Of a stretch of 64,000 nucleotides of DNA, positions 34,517 through 42,454 are shown one piece after another (the stretch's first letter is position 1; the number at the start of each line of letters is the position of its first letter). The DNA comes from Microbacterium sp. Root166 (GTDB lineage Bacteria; Actinomycetota; Actinomycetes; Actinomycetales; Microbacteriaceae), in the NCBI RefSeq assembly GCF_001427145.1, contig NZ_LMGL01000003.1:124001-188000 (forward strand), read 5' to 3'. The notes under the pieces were generated by a model. The model worked only from the letters and a program-made list of their open reading frames with translations. It did not search any database and was not told where the DNA came from. The translations under genes and the position numbers were made by a program.

Positions 34517-34567
34517 GTCGGCCCGCGCTAGAACTCAGAGAATGAAGACCTAGAGGAAGGAAGTTCC

Positions 34568-35026
34568 ATGACTGATTCCGCGTTCGACGAACTCGGTCCC
34601 GTCGACTTCGTCGTCGTCGAGTTCCCACCTGGCCACTCCCACTTCACCGGCGAGATGGCCGCCGAACTGCTCACGCTCGTCGACGCTGGCACGATCCGCG
34701 TGATCGACATCCTCGTGCTCACCAAGGACGCGGACGGCACGATCGAGGCGCTCGAGCTCTCGGAGCTCGACGACCTCGGACCCCTCGTGCGTCTGGAAGC
34801 AGACCTCGCGGAACTGCTCGCCGCCGACGACGTCGCGCATCTCGCCGCAGCGATGGACCCGGGCACCGTGGCCGGCGTCCTCGTCTACGAGAACCTGTGG
34901 GCCGCCGGGTTCGCGTCCGCGGCCCGGCGCGCCGGTGGACAGCTCATCGCCAACGGCCGCATTCCCATCCAATCCATCATCGCCTCGATCGAGGCCGATG
35001 CCGACGCCGTGCAGATCGGAGCCTGA
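34568..35026 (+). CDS. DUF6325 family protein
   Basis: A 152-residue acidic soluble protein of unknown function. It shows the DUF6325 pattern: LGPVDFVVVEFPPGHSHFTGE at the start, LVDAGTIRVIDILVLTKDADG, and a C-terminal part VLVYENLWAAGFASAARRAGG followed by ANGRIP. The alternating strand/helix pattern suggests a ferredoxin-like fold. GGAAGGAAG precedes the ATG. The tiny repeat-protein gene follows after one base, so the two are co-translated. Such pairs occur in actinobacterial stress-type clusters; the role here is not known. Confidence 0.82.
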   Translation: MTDSAFDELGPVDFVVVEFPPGHSHFTGEMAAELLTLVDAGTIRVIDILVLTKDADGTIEALELSELDDLGPLVRLEADLAELLAADDVAHLAAAMDPGTVAGVLVYENLWAAGFASAARRAGGQLIANGRIPIQSIIASIEADADAVQIGA

Positions 35027-35027
35027 C

Positions 35028-35231
35028 ATGCTGGGAAGACGAGTCGGACGCGTCGGCGTCATCGGGGCGCCCGTCGCCAAGGCGGCGGTCGTCGGGGCGG
35101 CAGTCACACCCGGTCGTTCTCCGGTTGCGAAGGCTGCGGTGGTCGGCGCCGCGGTGACACCAGGCCGCTCACCGGTCGCCACGGCTGCTGTCGTCGGCGC
35201 CGTCGCCACACCGCGTTACCGCCGCATCTAG
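35028..35231 (+). CDS. 67-residue Val/Ala/Pro repeat protein
   Basis: A very small basic protein made almost entirely of a 17-residue repeat of the form SPVAKAAVVGAAVTPGR: an imperfect first unit (APVAKAAVVGAAVTPGR), a second, and a third ending VATPRYRRI. The start is MLGRRVGRVGVIG. The gene starts one base after the DUF6325 stop, supporting a real, co-expressed gene despite its size. The hydrophobic VVGAAV cores with basic ends could lie on a membrane surface or on DNA; I cannot assign a function. A strong hairpin terminator follows about 95 bases downstream. Confidence 0.7.
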   Translation: MLGRRVGRVGVIGAPVAKAAVVGAAVTPGRSPVAKAAVVGAAVTPGRSPVATAAVVGAVATPRYRRI

Positions 35232-35326
35232 GCGACACATCGTGGACCGCATACGCCTCACGGATCTGGCGTAGACCGCGGGCGCAAACGTGATCCCCAG
35301 TCGCGTACCCCCAAGCGCGCCCGCCT

Positions 35327-35357
35327 CTGCCCCCCGCTGCTCGTCAGCGGGGGGCAG
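35327..35357. terminator. Hairpin terminator after the DUF6325 pair
   Basis: A perfect 13-bp inverted repeat, CTGCCCCCCGCTG and CAGCGGGGGGCAG around a 5-base loop, followed by ACCTTTG. It is placed to end the DUF6325/repeat-protein transcript before the DUF1254 unit. Confidence 0.75.
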
Positions 35358-35419
35358 ACCTTTGCCCCCGGGCGGCGAACCCTCGTGGGTGAGCGCAACG
35401 CGGTGCGTACCCGCGCAGA

Positions 35420-35436
35420 TCACTCAATAGAGGTGA
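35420..35436. promoter_or_regulatory. Island palindrome, DUF1254-SulP promoter
   Basis: TCACTC-AATAG-AGGTGA, one mismatch from the shared motif, 59 bases before the DUF1254 start and downstream of the hairpin terminator, so it belongs to the DUF1254-SulP unit. Confidence 0.55.
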
Positions 35437-35495
35437 TGGCATGACCGCTCGCCACTGCCAGAGTCGCCGAGGTGAACGACTTCGAGGAGATGACG

Positions 35496-36944
35496 ATGCC
35501 CATCGATGGATCTGCTGGACTGGGACTGACGAACGAGCAACTCGCAGAGGAGGTATCGCACGTCTCCACGCCCGATCGACTGCCGACGCCGTTCGGCGAG
35601 TTCGAGTTCTTCGACGGAGTACCCAAGCCCGAATCGGTTCAGTCGATTTTCGATGGCCTGGATCTGGTCCGAGGCATCACCGCATTCCTGAACGCCGTCC
35701 CCGGCGCGTCGCTGGTCGCGATGCGGCGGGGTCTGCGAGTGGCGGGCGTCAGCTCGCCCGACACGATCGGCTACACGGACCCCCGGTGCACGTCCACCCC
35801 GATCTTCCTCACGCCCAACACGGAAACCACCTACGGGGTCACATTCCTCGATCTGAAGGCCTGGGGGCCGACGGTGATCGAGGCGCCGCCGCAGTCATTG
35901 GGTGTCGTGGACGACTTCTGGTTCCGGTACGTCGCGGACATGGGAATCGCCGGCCCCGACAAGGGCGCCGGTGGCAAATTTCTGTTCCTGCCTCCTGGCT
36001 ACGAGGGCGAGCGTCCCGACGGCTACTACATCTACGACTGCCCGACGTTCACGAACTTCGTTGTGATTCGCGCCCTGCAAGGGGTCGAGGCCATCAAGCA
36101 GTCCCGCATCTACCGACTCAGCGACGCCGGCACCGCCCCGGAGAACACATTCGTGAACATCGGCGAGCAGGTGTTCAACACCGTGCACGCCAACGACTTC
36201 TCCTTCTTCGAAGAAATCGCCCAGCTCATCGCCGAGGAGCCGCCAGGCTCGCTGGACCCAGAGCGAGCGGGCACTCTCGCCTCGCTTGGCATCGTGCACG
36301 GGAAGCCGTTCGCTCCGGACGAGCGGTTGCGCGGCATCCTCGACAACGCTGCCCGAATCGGCGCAGCCATGGCGCGCGCCACGCTCTACGCGGCCCGGGC
36401 GCCCGAGTCATTCCGCTGGGAAGGGTCTTCCTGGAAGAACGGCTTCGTCGGCGGCAGTTACGAGTTCCTCAATGAGGGAGCCCGCAACCTCGATGCGCGC
36501 ACTCTTTTCCACTACGCCGCGACAGTGATCACGCCCGCCATGGCACATGCGCAAGTGGGCGCAGGCTCCGCTTACGCGTACACAGCGGAGGATGCTGACG
36601 GCGCCCTGCTCGACGGTGCGCAGACCTACTCATTGACAATTCCTGCGAACGCGCCCGCGAAGAACTTCTGGGCGATCGACATCTACGACACTCAAACCAG
36701 GTCCCTCCTGCAGTCCGCCCAATATCCCGCAAAATCCAGCCTCGGTGGGGAACTTCGCGCCGAGGACGACGGCTCTTACGTGCTCTGGTTCGCCCCGACA
36801 GCACCCGCGGGCAAGGAATCGAACTGGATCCCGACGCTTCCGGGCAAGTCGTGGTGGCCGTTGCTGCGGATCTACGGGCCGCTGGAATCATGGTTCGACT
36901 ACACCTGGAGACTGCCGGAGATTACACGCAGCGGGGCCCACTGA
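35496..36944 (+). CDS. DUF1254/DUF1214 domain protein
   Basis: A 482-residue protein of the DUF1254-DUF1214 family, function unknown. DUF1254 is recognised by NTETTYGVTFLDLKAWGPTVIE and FLPPGYEGERPDGYY; DUF1214 by NAPAKNFWAIDIYDTQTRSLL and the C-terminal PGKSWWPLLRIYGPLESWFD. I chose the ATG at 35496 because GAGGAG lies six bases upstream; GTG and ATG codons slightly earlier are alternatives. No signal peptide is evident. It is followed after 52 bases by the SulP gene and preceded by an island palindrome, so the pair likely forms one unit. These proteins often accompany transporters or hydrolases in actinobacteria. Confidence 0.85.
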   Translation: MPIDGSAGLGLTNEQLAEEVSHVSTPDRLPTPFGEFEFFDGVPKPESVQSIFDGLDLVRGITAFLNAVPGASLVAMRRGLRVAGVSSPDTIGYTDPRCTSTPIFLTPNTETTYGVTFLDLKAWGPTVIEAPPQSLGVVDDFWFRYVADMGIAGPDKGAGGKFLFLPPGYEGERPDGYYIYDCPTFTNFVVIRALQGVEAIKQSRIYRLSDAGTAPENTFVNIGEQVFNTVHANDFSFFEEIAQLIAEEPPGSLDPERAGTLASLGIVHGKPFAPDERLRGILDNAARIGAAMARATLYAARAPESFRWEGSSWKNGFVGGSYEFLNEGARNLDARTLFHYAATVITPAMAHAQVGAGSAYAYTAEDADGALLDGAQTYSLTIPANAPAKNFWAIDIYDTQTRSLLQSAQYPAKSSLGGELRAEDDGSYVLWFAPTAPAGKESNWIPTLPGKSWWPLLRIYGPLESWFDYTWRLPEITRSGAH

Positions 36945-36996
36945 GGTCGACGGTGCCCAGGCTGAGTGGCGGGTACTGCGACGAAAAGGAGGCAAC

Positions 36997-38673
36997 GTGG
37001 CTCGACCACTCGCGGGGTTGACTCGTCGCAACGTGCTGACGGAGTTGATGGCGGGTGTCACTCTTCTGGCGATCGCGATTCCGCTGAACATCGGCTACGC
37101 GCAGATTGCCGGGCTCCCGGCCACGGCGGGTCTCTACGCGTTGATCGTGCCGACCGCCGTCTATGCGCTGGTGGTGTCCTCGCGGCAGGTGGTGGCTTCT
37201 CCGGATGCTGCTGCCGCAGCCCTCGTCGCTTCGTCGATCGGCGGGCTCGCTGTCGCCGGCAGCGCCGGCTATGCGACGCTCGCGCTGGCGCAGGCGATCA
37301 TCTGCGGAGTGCTGTTCCTGCTGCTGTCGGTGTTCAAGCTGGGGTTCCTCGCCAATTTCCTGTCCAAGCCGATCCTCGTCGGGTTCGTCGGTGGGCTCGC
37401 GTTCGACATCTTGATCAGCCAGATCGCGAAGATGCTCGGGGTGAACATCGACTCAGGTGGCGAGTTCGTCGACAAAACGGTCGGACTCGTGACGGGGTTG
37501 GGAACGACCAACATCTGGTCGTTGCTGATCTCGGTGGGCTCGGTGACAGTGCTGCTGCTCGGTCGTCGGTGGTTGCCCGTCGTGCCGTGGGCGCTGGTGG
37601 TGCTCGTCGTCACGACGATCCTCGTCGTGGTGGTGCATTTGGACGAGTTCGGTGTCGCGGTGCTGGGCGAGGTCCCAGCGGGTCCGCCGGCGCTGACCTG
37701 GCCGGTCATCGACTGGACCATGTGGCTCGCACTGGTTCCTTCGGCGATCGCTCTCACGCTCGTGACCACGGCGGAAGGTTTGCTCGTCTCCCGCTCGTAC
37801 TCGGAGCGCCGTCACTACCCGTTTCGCGCCAACCGCGACCTGTTCGCCTTCGGCGTCGTCAACATCGCCGCCGGCGCGCAGGGCAGCTTCGCGGTGGGAT
37901 CGTCGACATCCCGGACCGCAGCGATGGACCAGGCGGGTTCGCGCACCCAGTTGCCGTCGCTCGTGCTGGCCGTCGGCACCCTGCTTCTCCTGTTGTTCGG
38001 GACTGCCCTGCTCGCCGACATCCCCTCACCCGCCATCGGCGCTGTGGTCGCGGTCGCGATCCTCCCGCTGCTCGGCATCCGGGACTTCATCGAGCTGTGG
38101 AAGAAGGACCGGTTCGAGTTCGGGGTCGGCGCGGCGTGCTTCCTCGTCACGCTCTTCGTCGGGGCGATCCCCGGCATCCTCGTCGCATTCGTGCTCGCTC
38201 TGATCAACCTCGCCAAGCGTGCTGCCAACCCCGCCATCGACGTACTGAAGTCCGATGGCGACCCCGGCGAGTCACTTCTCGAGGAAGCCGCCGCTGGCAC
38301 CACCACCGCGCCGGGAGTGGTCGTCATCCGCCTCGCCGCGCCGCTCTTCTTCGCGAACGCGAGCGTCTTCACGGATGCCGTCGAGAGCGCGATCACCTCC
38401 GTCGAAGGCCCGCCCGTGCGACACCTCGTGCTGGATATGGAAGCGGTGACCGACATCGATGTGACCGGCGCCGAGTCGTTCGACACGCTTCAGCGATGGC
38501 TGATCGACAACAACGTGGCGCTGGCATTCAGCCGGATGCGTCCACCCGTGCACGCCCGACTCGATCAGCTCGGCCTGCTCCGCGGGCAACCGATCTTCGA
38601 AACCAACCGCGCTGCATTGAGCGCGCTCGTGGACCCGTCGGTTCGAGCGGAACAGTCGGGACCGGAGCAGTAG
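36997..38673 (+). CDS. SulP-family anion (sulfate) permease with STAS domain
   Basis: A 558-residue membrane transporter with about eleven helices and a C-terminal cytoplasmic STAS domain. SulP motifs: GVTLLAIAIPLNIGYAQIAG near residue 20, GLYALIVPTAVYAL, and GSFAVGSSTSRTAAMDQAGS near 295; the STAS part (about 430-545) contains LVLDMEAVTDIDVTGAESFD. It should import sulfate or another anion by proton or sodium coupling; bicarbonate or dicarboxylates are alternatives. The GTG start has AAAGGAGG at ideal spacing. It lies between DUF1254 and an alkylsulfatase gene, an arrangement that favours sulfate. Confidence 0.9.
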   Translation: MARPLAGLTRRNVLTELMAGVTLLAIAIPLNIGYAQIAGLPATAGLYALIVPTAVYALVVSSRQVVASPDAAAAALVASSIGGLAVAGSAGYATLALAQAIICGVLFLLLSVFKLGFLANFLSKPILVGFVGGLAFDILISQIAKMLGVNIDSGGEFVDKTVGLVTGLGTTNIWSLLISVGSVTVLLLGRRWLPVVPWALVVLVVTTILVVVVHLDEFGVAVLGEVPAGPPALTWPVIDWTMWLALVPSAIALTLVTTAEGLLVSRSYSERRHYPFRANRDLFAFGVVNIAAGAQGSFAVGSSTSRTAAMDQAGSRTQLPSLVLAVGTLLLLLFGTALLADIPSPAIGAVVAVAILPLLGIRDFIELWKKDRFEFGVGAACFLVTLFVGAIPGILVAFVLALINLAKRAANPAIDVLKSDGDPGESLLEEAAAGTTTAPGVVVIRLAAPLFFANASVFTDAVESAITSVEGPPVRHLVLDMEAVTDIDVTGAESFDTLQRWLIDNNVALAFSRMRPPVHARLDQLGLLRGQPIFETNRAALSALVDPSVRAEQSGPEQ

Positions 38674-38858
38674 GCTCCGCAGTCGTACCAGTGGGACCGG
38701 GGTCTGAGCCGGTCTCCGGCTCGATGCTGAAGGTGACGATCCGCTGAATCCGCACGCCTGTCCTTGTCTTTCCTCGTCGACTCTGGACAGGATGAAGTAA
38801 GAGGGTCGCCGGTCTCGACATCCGCCGGGTGCGCTGGCCACCGTCGGAAGGGCCCCCG

Positions 38859-40766
38859 ATGACGACTGAAGCGAAGCCGGCCACGAGTGCTACGGCGAAT
38901 GCGAACGCAAAGGCTCGGGAGCGTTACGCGATGGATGATGTCGAGGATTTCGAGACCGCACGCCGTGGGCTGGTCGCAACGCTTCCCGATGGCAAGGTCG
39001 TTGCCGACAACGGGTCGGTCGCCTTCGATGTCGAGCGCTTCGCATTCCTCGAGGGGGATGGTGCAGCGCCGGACACGGTGAACCCCAGCTTGTGGCGGCA
39101 GTCTCAGCTGATCTACCAACCCGGCTTGTACAAGGTGACGGATCGTCTGCATCAGGTCCGAAACCACGACATCGGTAACTTGACGATCGTCGAGGGCGAC
39201 GACGGGCTGATCATCATCGACTGCACGACGGGCATCGAACCAGCCCGAGCAGGGCTGGATCTGTACCGTGCGCACGTTGCCGACAAACCGGTGATCGCGA
39301 TCATCTACACCCACACCCACATCGACCACTACGGCGGCGTGAAGGGGCTGGTGGATCCTGCAGATGTCGCGTCAGGCAAGGTGCCGATCATCGCCCCTGG
39401 GACGATCGCATCGTTCGACAAGTACGCGATCGGTGAGAACGTCATCGCCGGCAACGCCATGAGCCGGCGTGCGTCCTACGCCTTCGGAAACCTCCTCGAC
39501 AGCGGCCCCCGCGCGATGATCACCAACGGCATCGCATCCATCGGCGGGCACAACATCACGGTCTCCTACCTCTCGCCGACGGATCCGGTGACGCGGACGG
39601 GTGAGACACGCACCCTGGGCGGACTCACGTTCGAGTTTCTCTACGCGCCCGACACTGAGGCGCCCGAGGAGATGCACATCTGGATCCCGGAGCTCAAGGC
39701 GCTGACGTGCGCTGAGAACGCCAATCACTCACTGCACAACATCCAGACGCTGCGCGGGGCACGCACCCGCGATGCCCGCAACTTCGCCCGGTACCTCGAC
39801 GAGACCCTCGTCCGCTGGGGCGACGAGGTCGAGGTCCACTACGGTCCTCACACCTGGCCGGTGTGGGGCAATGCGAAGGTCATCGAGTTCCTCGAGTCAC
39901 AACGGGACACCTACAAGTACATCCACGACCAGGCGCTCCGACTGGCCAACCAGGGCTACACGCCGCTCGAAGCGGCTGAGGTCGTCGACCTGCCGCCGGC
40001 CCTCGGCCGCCGCTGGTTCAACCGTGGCTACCACGGCACACTCCACCACGACGTCCGCGCCGTCTTCACGAAGGAGTTGGGCATGTGGGACGGCGACCCT
40101 GTGTCGCTGAACCCGCACACCCCGGTCGACACCGCGCAGCGCCTCGTAGCCATGGTCGGACGCGACGCGATACTGGCAGAGGGCCGCCGCGCGATCGAAG
40201 CAGTCGACTACCGCTGGGCCGCGCAGATCCTGCACAACCTGGTCTTCGCGGACGCGGACGACGTCGAGGCGCGAGAGCTGCAGGCCGACGCGTACGAGCA
40301 GCTCGGCTACCAGGCCGAAGGTCCGCAGTGGCGAGGCATCTACCTCACCGCCGCCAAAGAGTTGCGAGAGGGGATCCTCCCTGCCCAGTTCGCGTCCGCG
40401 AGCCCTGACACAATCCTCGCGATGCCCCTCGACATCCTCTTCGACTTCGTGGCGGTGCACATCGACGGCCCCCGGGCAGCGGATGCCGACATCCGACTCG
40501 ACTTCGCCTTCGCTGAAGCCGAGGAGACGTGGTCGATGTGGATTCGTCACGGAGTGCTCAACGCCAGACCAGGGGCCTCGACGGACGCGCAGGCGACGGT
40601 GAGCGGTCCCAAGGCGGCCATCGTGGGGCTGCTCCTCAAGCCGGCAGCGGCGCAGTCGCTGATCAGTAAGGGCGCCGTGAGTGTCTCGGGTGACGAGGCG
40701 ACCATCGCTGCCTACGCAGGGGTCGTCGACGAGTTCGACCCGAACTTCGCCATCGTCACGCCGTAG
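38859..40766 (+). CDS. Alkylsulfatase (SdsA1/YjcS-type, MBL fold)
   Basis: Cleaves primary alkyl sulfates such as dodecyl sulfate to alcohol and sulfate using two zinc ions. The 635-residue protein has the metallo-beta-lactamase motif THTHIDHYGG with His152, His154, Asp156 and His157, further ligands in AENANHSLHN, a helical dimerisation domain (about 360-500) and a C-terminal SCP2-like domain (about 510-635) that binds the alkyl chain. The ATG at 38859 follows GGAAGGG. Unlike SdsA1 it has no signal peptide, so it appears cytoplasmic. It follows SulP after 185 bp and ends at a hairpin. It is the second, unrelated sulfatase type in this island. Confidence 0.93.
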   Translation: MTTEAKPATSATANANAKARERYAMDDVEDFETARRGLVATLPDGKVVADNGSVAFDVERFAFLEGDGAAPDTVNPSLWRQSQLIYQPGLYKVTDRLHQVRNHDIGNLTIVEGDDGLIIIDCTTGIEPARAGLDLYRAHVADKPVIAIIYTHTHIDHYGGVKGLVDPADVASGKVPIIAPGTIASFDKYAIGENVIAGNAMSRRASYAFGNLLDSGPRAMITNGIASIGGHNITVSYLSPTDPVTRTGETRTLGGLTFEFLYAPDTEAPEEMHIWIPELKALTCAENANHSLHNIQTLRGARTRDARNFARYLDETLVRWGDEVEVHYGPHTWPVWGNAKVIEFLESQRDTYKYIHDQALRLANQGYTPLEAAEVVDLPPALGRRWFNRGYHGTLHHDVRAVFTKELGMWDGDPVSLNPHTPVDTAQRLVAMVGRDAILAEGRRAIEAVDYRWAAQILHNLVFADADDVEARELQADAYEQLGYQAEGPQWRGIYLTAAKELREGILPAQFASASPDTILAMPLDILFDFVAVHIDGPRAADADIRLDFAFAEAEETWSMWIRHGVLNARPGASTDAQATVSGPKAAIVGLLLKPAAAQSLISKGAVSVSGDEATIAAYAGVVDEFDPNFAIVTP

Positions 40767-40771
40767 CGGTT

Positions 40772-40788
40772 ACGGGACTGTATCCCGT
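40772..40788. terminator. Small hairpin after the alkylsulfatase gene
   Basis: ACGGGA-CTGTA-TCCCGT, a 6-bp stem five bases after the alkylsulfatase stop, in the gap between two convergent genes. Short, but well placed for termination in both directions. Confidence 0.5.
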
Positions 40789-40831
40789 GTGCGGGTTTAA
40801 GGCGTCTGAATCACTTGAGGCCGAGATGGCA

Positions 40832-41533
40832 TCACGCGGCGGGCGCCGGACGGTAGTCGCACACGGCGCAGGTGCCGTCGACGACGAGTTTGTGCCCGTC
40901 GACTGCGCAGTCCCAACCCAGCCCAGGAATCGTGTTCTGGCGAGCCGTGAAGGCGGTTCTGGCTCGCGCGCAGGCTCCGCAGGGCTCAGAGGTACCGGTT
41001 GGATGCTCGCGGCAGAAGGGGGAGTCGGCGTTATGCGTGACGTCACGCCGAACGTAGGCGCTTTTACCGGTAGCAGCAGAACCTAGGGAGCCTGAGCCTA
41101 CGTCTGCCGTGACATCACGCGACGCGTTATGCGTAACGTCACCCGACACGGACGATGCGCGGGAGATCTCGCTTGTCTCCGCAACCTCGATGCCGCGACG
41201 GCGATCACGGTAAGCCTTCTGGCGCCGTCGGGAGGCTTCACGGTAGCGCTGTACTTCCTCGGCGGTCGACTGTCGCAGGTTCTCGGACCAGCCGACAAGC
41301 GTGAAGCCCTCGTCATCACGCCGCCAGAGTCCCGCCTGCTCGAGCTCCTCGAACGCGGCGGCGTCATCGCCGTCGGGATGCAGGTACTTCGTGTAGCGGA
41401 GCGGAACGATGCCGTCGGTCCCTTGGCCGTTGCACCACATGAGCGCGCCTGCGAGGACGCGGAATGCTCGATCGCTGAGGTTGTCGATGCGGATGCTTCC
41501 CAGCCACTCGGAGGGGAGCCGGGCGTCGACCAT
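40832..41533 (-). CDS. Mobile-element protein with zinc-ribbon-like C-terminus
   Basis: A 233-residue protein of the kind found in actinobacterial prophages and integrative elements. The N-terminal half (IRIDNLSDRAFRVLAGALMW and FEELEQAGLWRRDDEGFTLVGWSEN) resembles the winged-helix part of phage replication proteins; a charged linker (YREASRRRQKAYRDRRRG) follows; the C-terminus has paired Cys/His groups (FCREHPTGTSEPCGAC; GTCAVC) suited to zinc. The gene lies 18 bases downstream of the excisionase-like gene on the same strand. A replication or regulatory role in the element is inferred. Confidence 0.7.
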   Translation of the reverse strand: MVDARLPSEWLGSIRIDNLSDRAFRVLAGALMWCNGQGTDGIVPLRYTKYLHPDGDDAAAFEELEQAGLWRRDDEGFTLVGWSENLRQSTAEEVQRYREASRRRQKAYRDRRRGIEVAETSEISRASSVSGDVTHNASRDVTADVGSGSLGSAATGKSAYVRRDVTHNADSPFCREHPTGTSEPCGACARARTAFTARQNTIPGLGWDCAVDGHKLVVDGTCAVCDYRPAPAA

Positions 41534-41551
41534 GATGCGTTGCTGCGTAGA

Positions 41552-41731
41552 TCAGGCTTCGACGGCGAAGATCCGGAGCAATGCCGCGCGCGGGATCATG
41601 CGGCGCGGGCCGAGCTGGACGCTGGGGATCGTCCCACGGTCGACGCCGGCCTTGATGGTCCGGTAGTCGACGCCCACCAGGGTCGCGGCATCCTTGAATG
41701 TGAGTGCGAGGGATGTATCTGACCGGTTCAT
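41552..41731 (-). CDS. Excisionase-like helix-turn-helix protein
   Basis: A 59-residue protein with LTFKDAATLVGVDYRTIKAG and IPSVQLGPRRMIPRAAL, the MerR/excisionase-type winged helix that sets the direction of integrase-mediated recombination. The ATG at 41731 is preceded by AGGAAG; a longer frame upstream lacks support. It is divergent from the 193-residue regulator and integrase genes and upstream of the replication-like gene. An excisionase function is inferred from fold, size and context. Confidence 0.75.
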   Translation of the reverse strand: MNRSDTSLALTFKDAATLVGVDYRTIKAGVDRGTIPSVQLGPRRMIPRAALLRIFAVEA

Positions 41732-41861
41732 CTTCCTGTCCAATCTCTGAGCCACCAATGTCAGCACGCGCCCACACAGTAACACGAACGTGAGCCAGGC
41801 GTGTCATGAATCTGTCATGACATACCTTGTCCACCATTTCGCGGCCTGAGATACTGCCTTC

Positions 41862-42443
41862 ATGGTGAAGCTCACGGTGGCCGATGTCAGTGACGACCGC
41901 GTCGAGGTCGGCAACGGCGTGAGCGTCCCGGCGGCGTGGACGGCCGTTCTCGAAGGGGAGCCGGATGTTCCGGGCACGATCCGCGTGGACATCACATTCG
42001 ATCGCCGGCTCGGGCGCAGCGCCGCGGCTCTCGTCAGTGTCGGGCGCAAGGCCGAAGGCGATGAAGTGACAAGCCTCACACTCCGCGAGGTGCGGGTTCA
42101 GTGGGCGGTGCAGACGACCGGCCTGATGGTCTCCACAGTCTCCACCGACACCGAACACTCGGAGTCCGGCGCGGCGTACCTTATGCGCATGCGTGACAGA
42201 AGCGAGCGAACGACGGACGAGACGGTCGCGGACGCGGCGACCATGTACCGTCTCGCTGCGGCGGTGAGCATGCCGCCGTTGAAAACCGTCGCCGACAATC
42301 TGAGCGTGAGCCAGAGCACCGCAACTCGGCTCATGAATCGCGCGCGCGCGGACGGACTCGCGGAAGGCCTGAGGCTGCCGAGGGTCGATGCCACCGGACC
42401 GGTAGTGGGCGCACCAGGGCCGACCGGGCCATCGATCAGCTGA
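41862..42443 (+). CDS. Element-encoded protein with C-terminal HTH
   Basis: A 193-residue protein that I cannot place in a named family. Residues 1-90 look like a beta-rich domain (VEVGNGVSVPAAWTAVLEG), and residues 130-165 contain a helix-turn-helix (MPPLKTVADNLSVSQSTATR). It ends 11 bases before the integrase ATG, so it probably shares its transcript, and it is divergent from the excisionase-like gene across 130 bp. A regulatory role for the integrase module is likely but unproven. Confidence 0.68.
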   Translation: MVKLTVADVSDDRVEVGNGVSVPAAWTAVLEGEPDVPGTIRVDITFDRRLGRSAAALVSVGRKAEGDEVTSLTLREVRVQWAVQTTGLMVSTVSTDTEHSESGAAYLMRMRDRSERTTDETVADAATMYRLAAAVSMPPLKTVADNLSVSQSTATRLMNRARADGLAEGLRLPRVDATGPVVGAPGPTGPSIS

Positions 42444-42454
42444 GGAGATGCGTC

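Noticed and set aside
35376..35392. A further possible island palindrome (ACCC...GGGT around TCGT)
   Set aside because: Outer bases read CGAA instead of TCAC, and it sits next to the hairpin terminator rather than at promoter distance.
22249..35436. Repeated TCAC/GTGA sites as a CRISPR or iteron array
   Set aside because: The sites are single, widely spaced and each at a promoter; no regular spacers or array exists anywhere in the window.
38674..38858. Search for an island palindrome before the alkylsulfatase gene
   Set aside because: Only a lone AGGTGA half-site was seen; the gene may be read through from the DUF1254-SulP unit.
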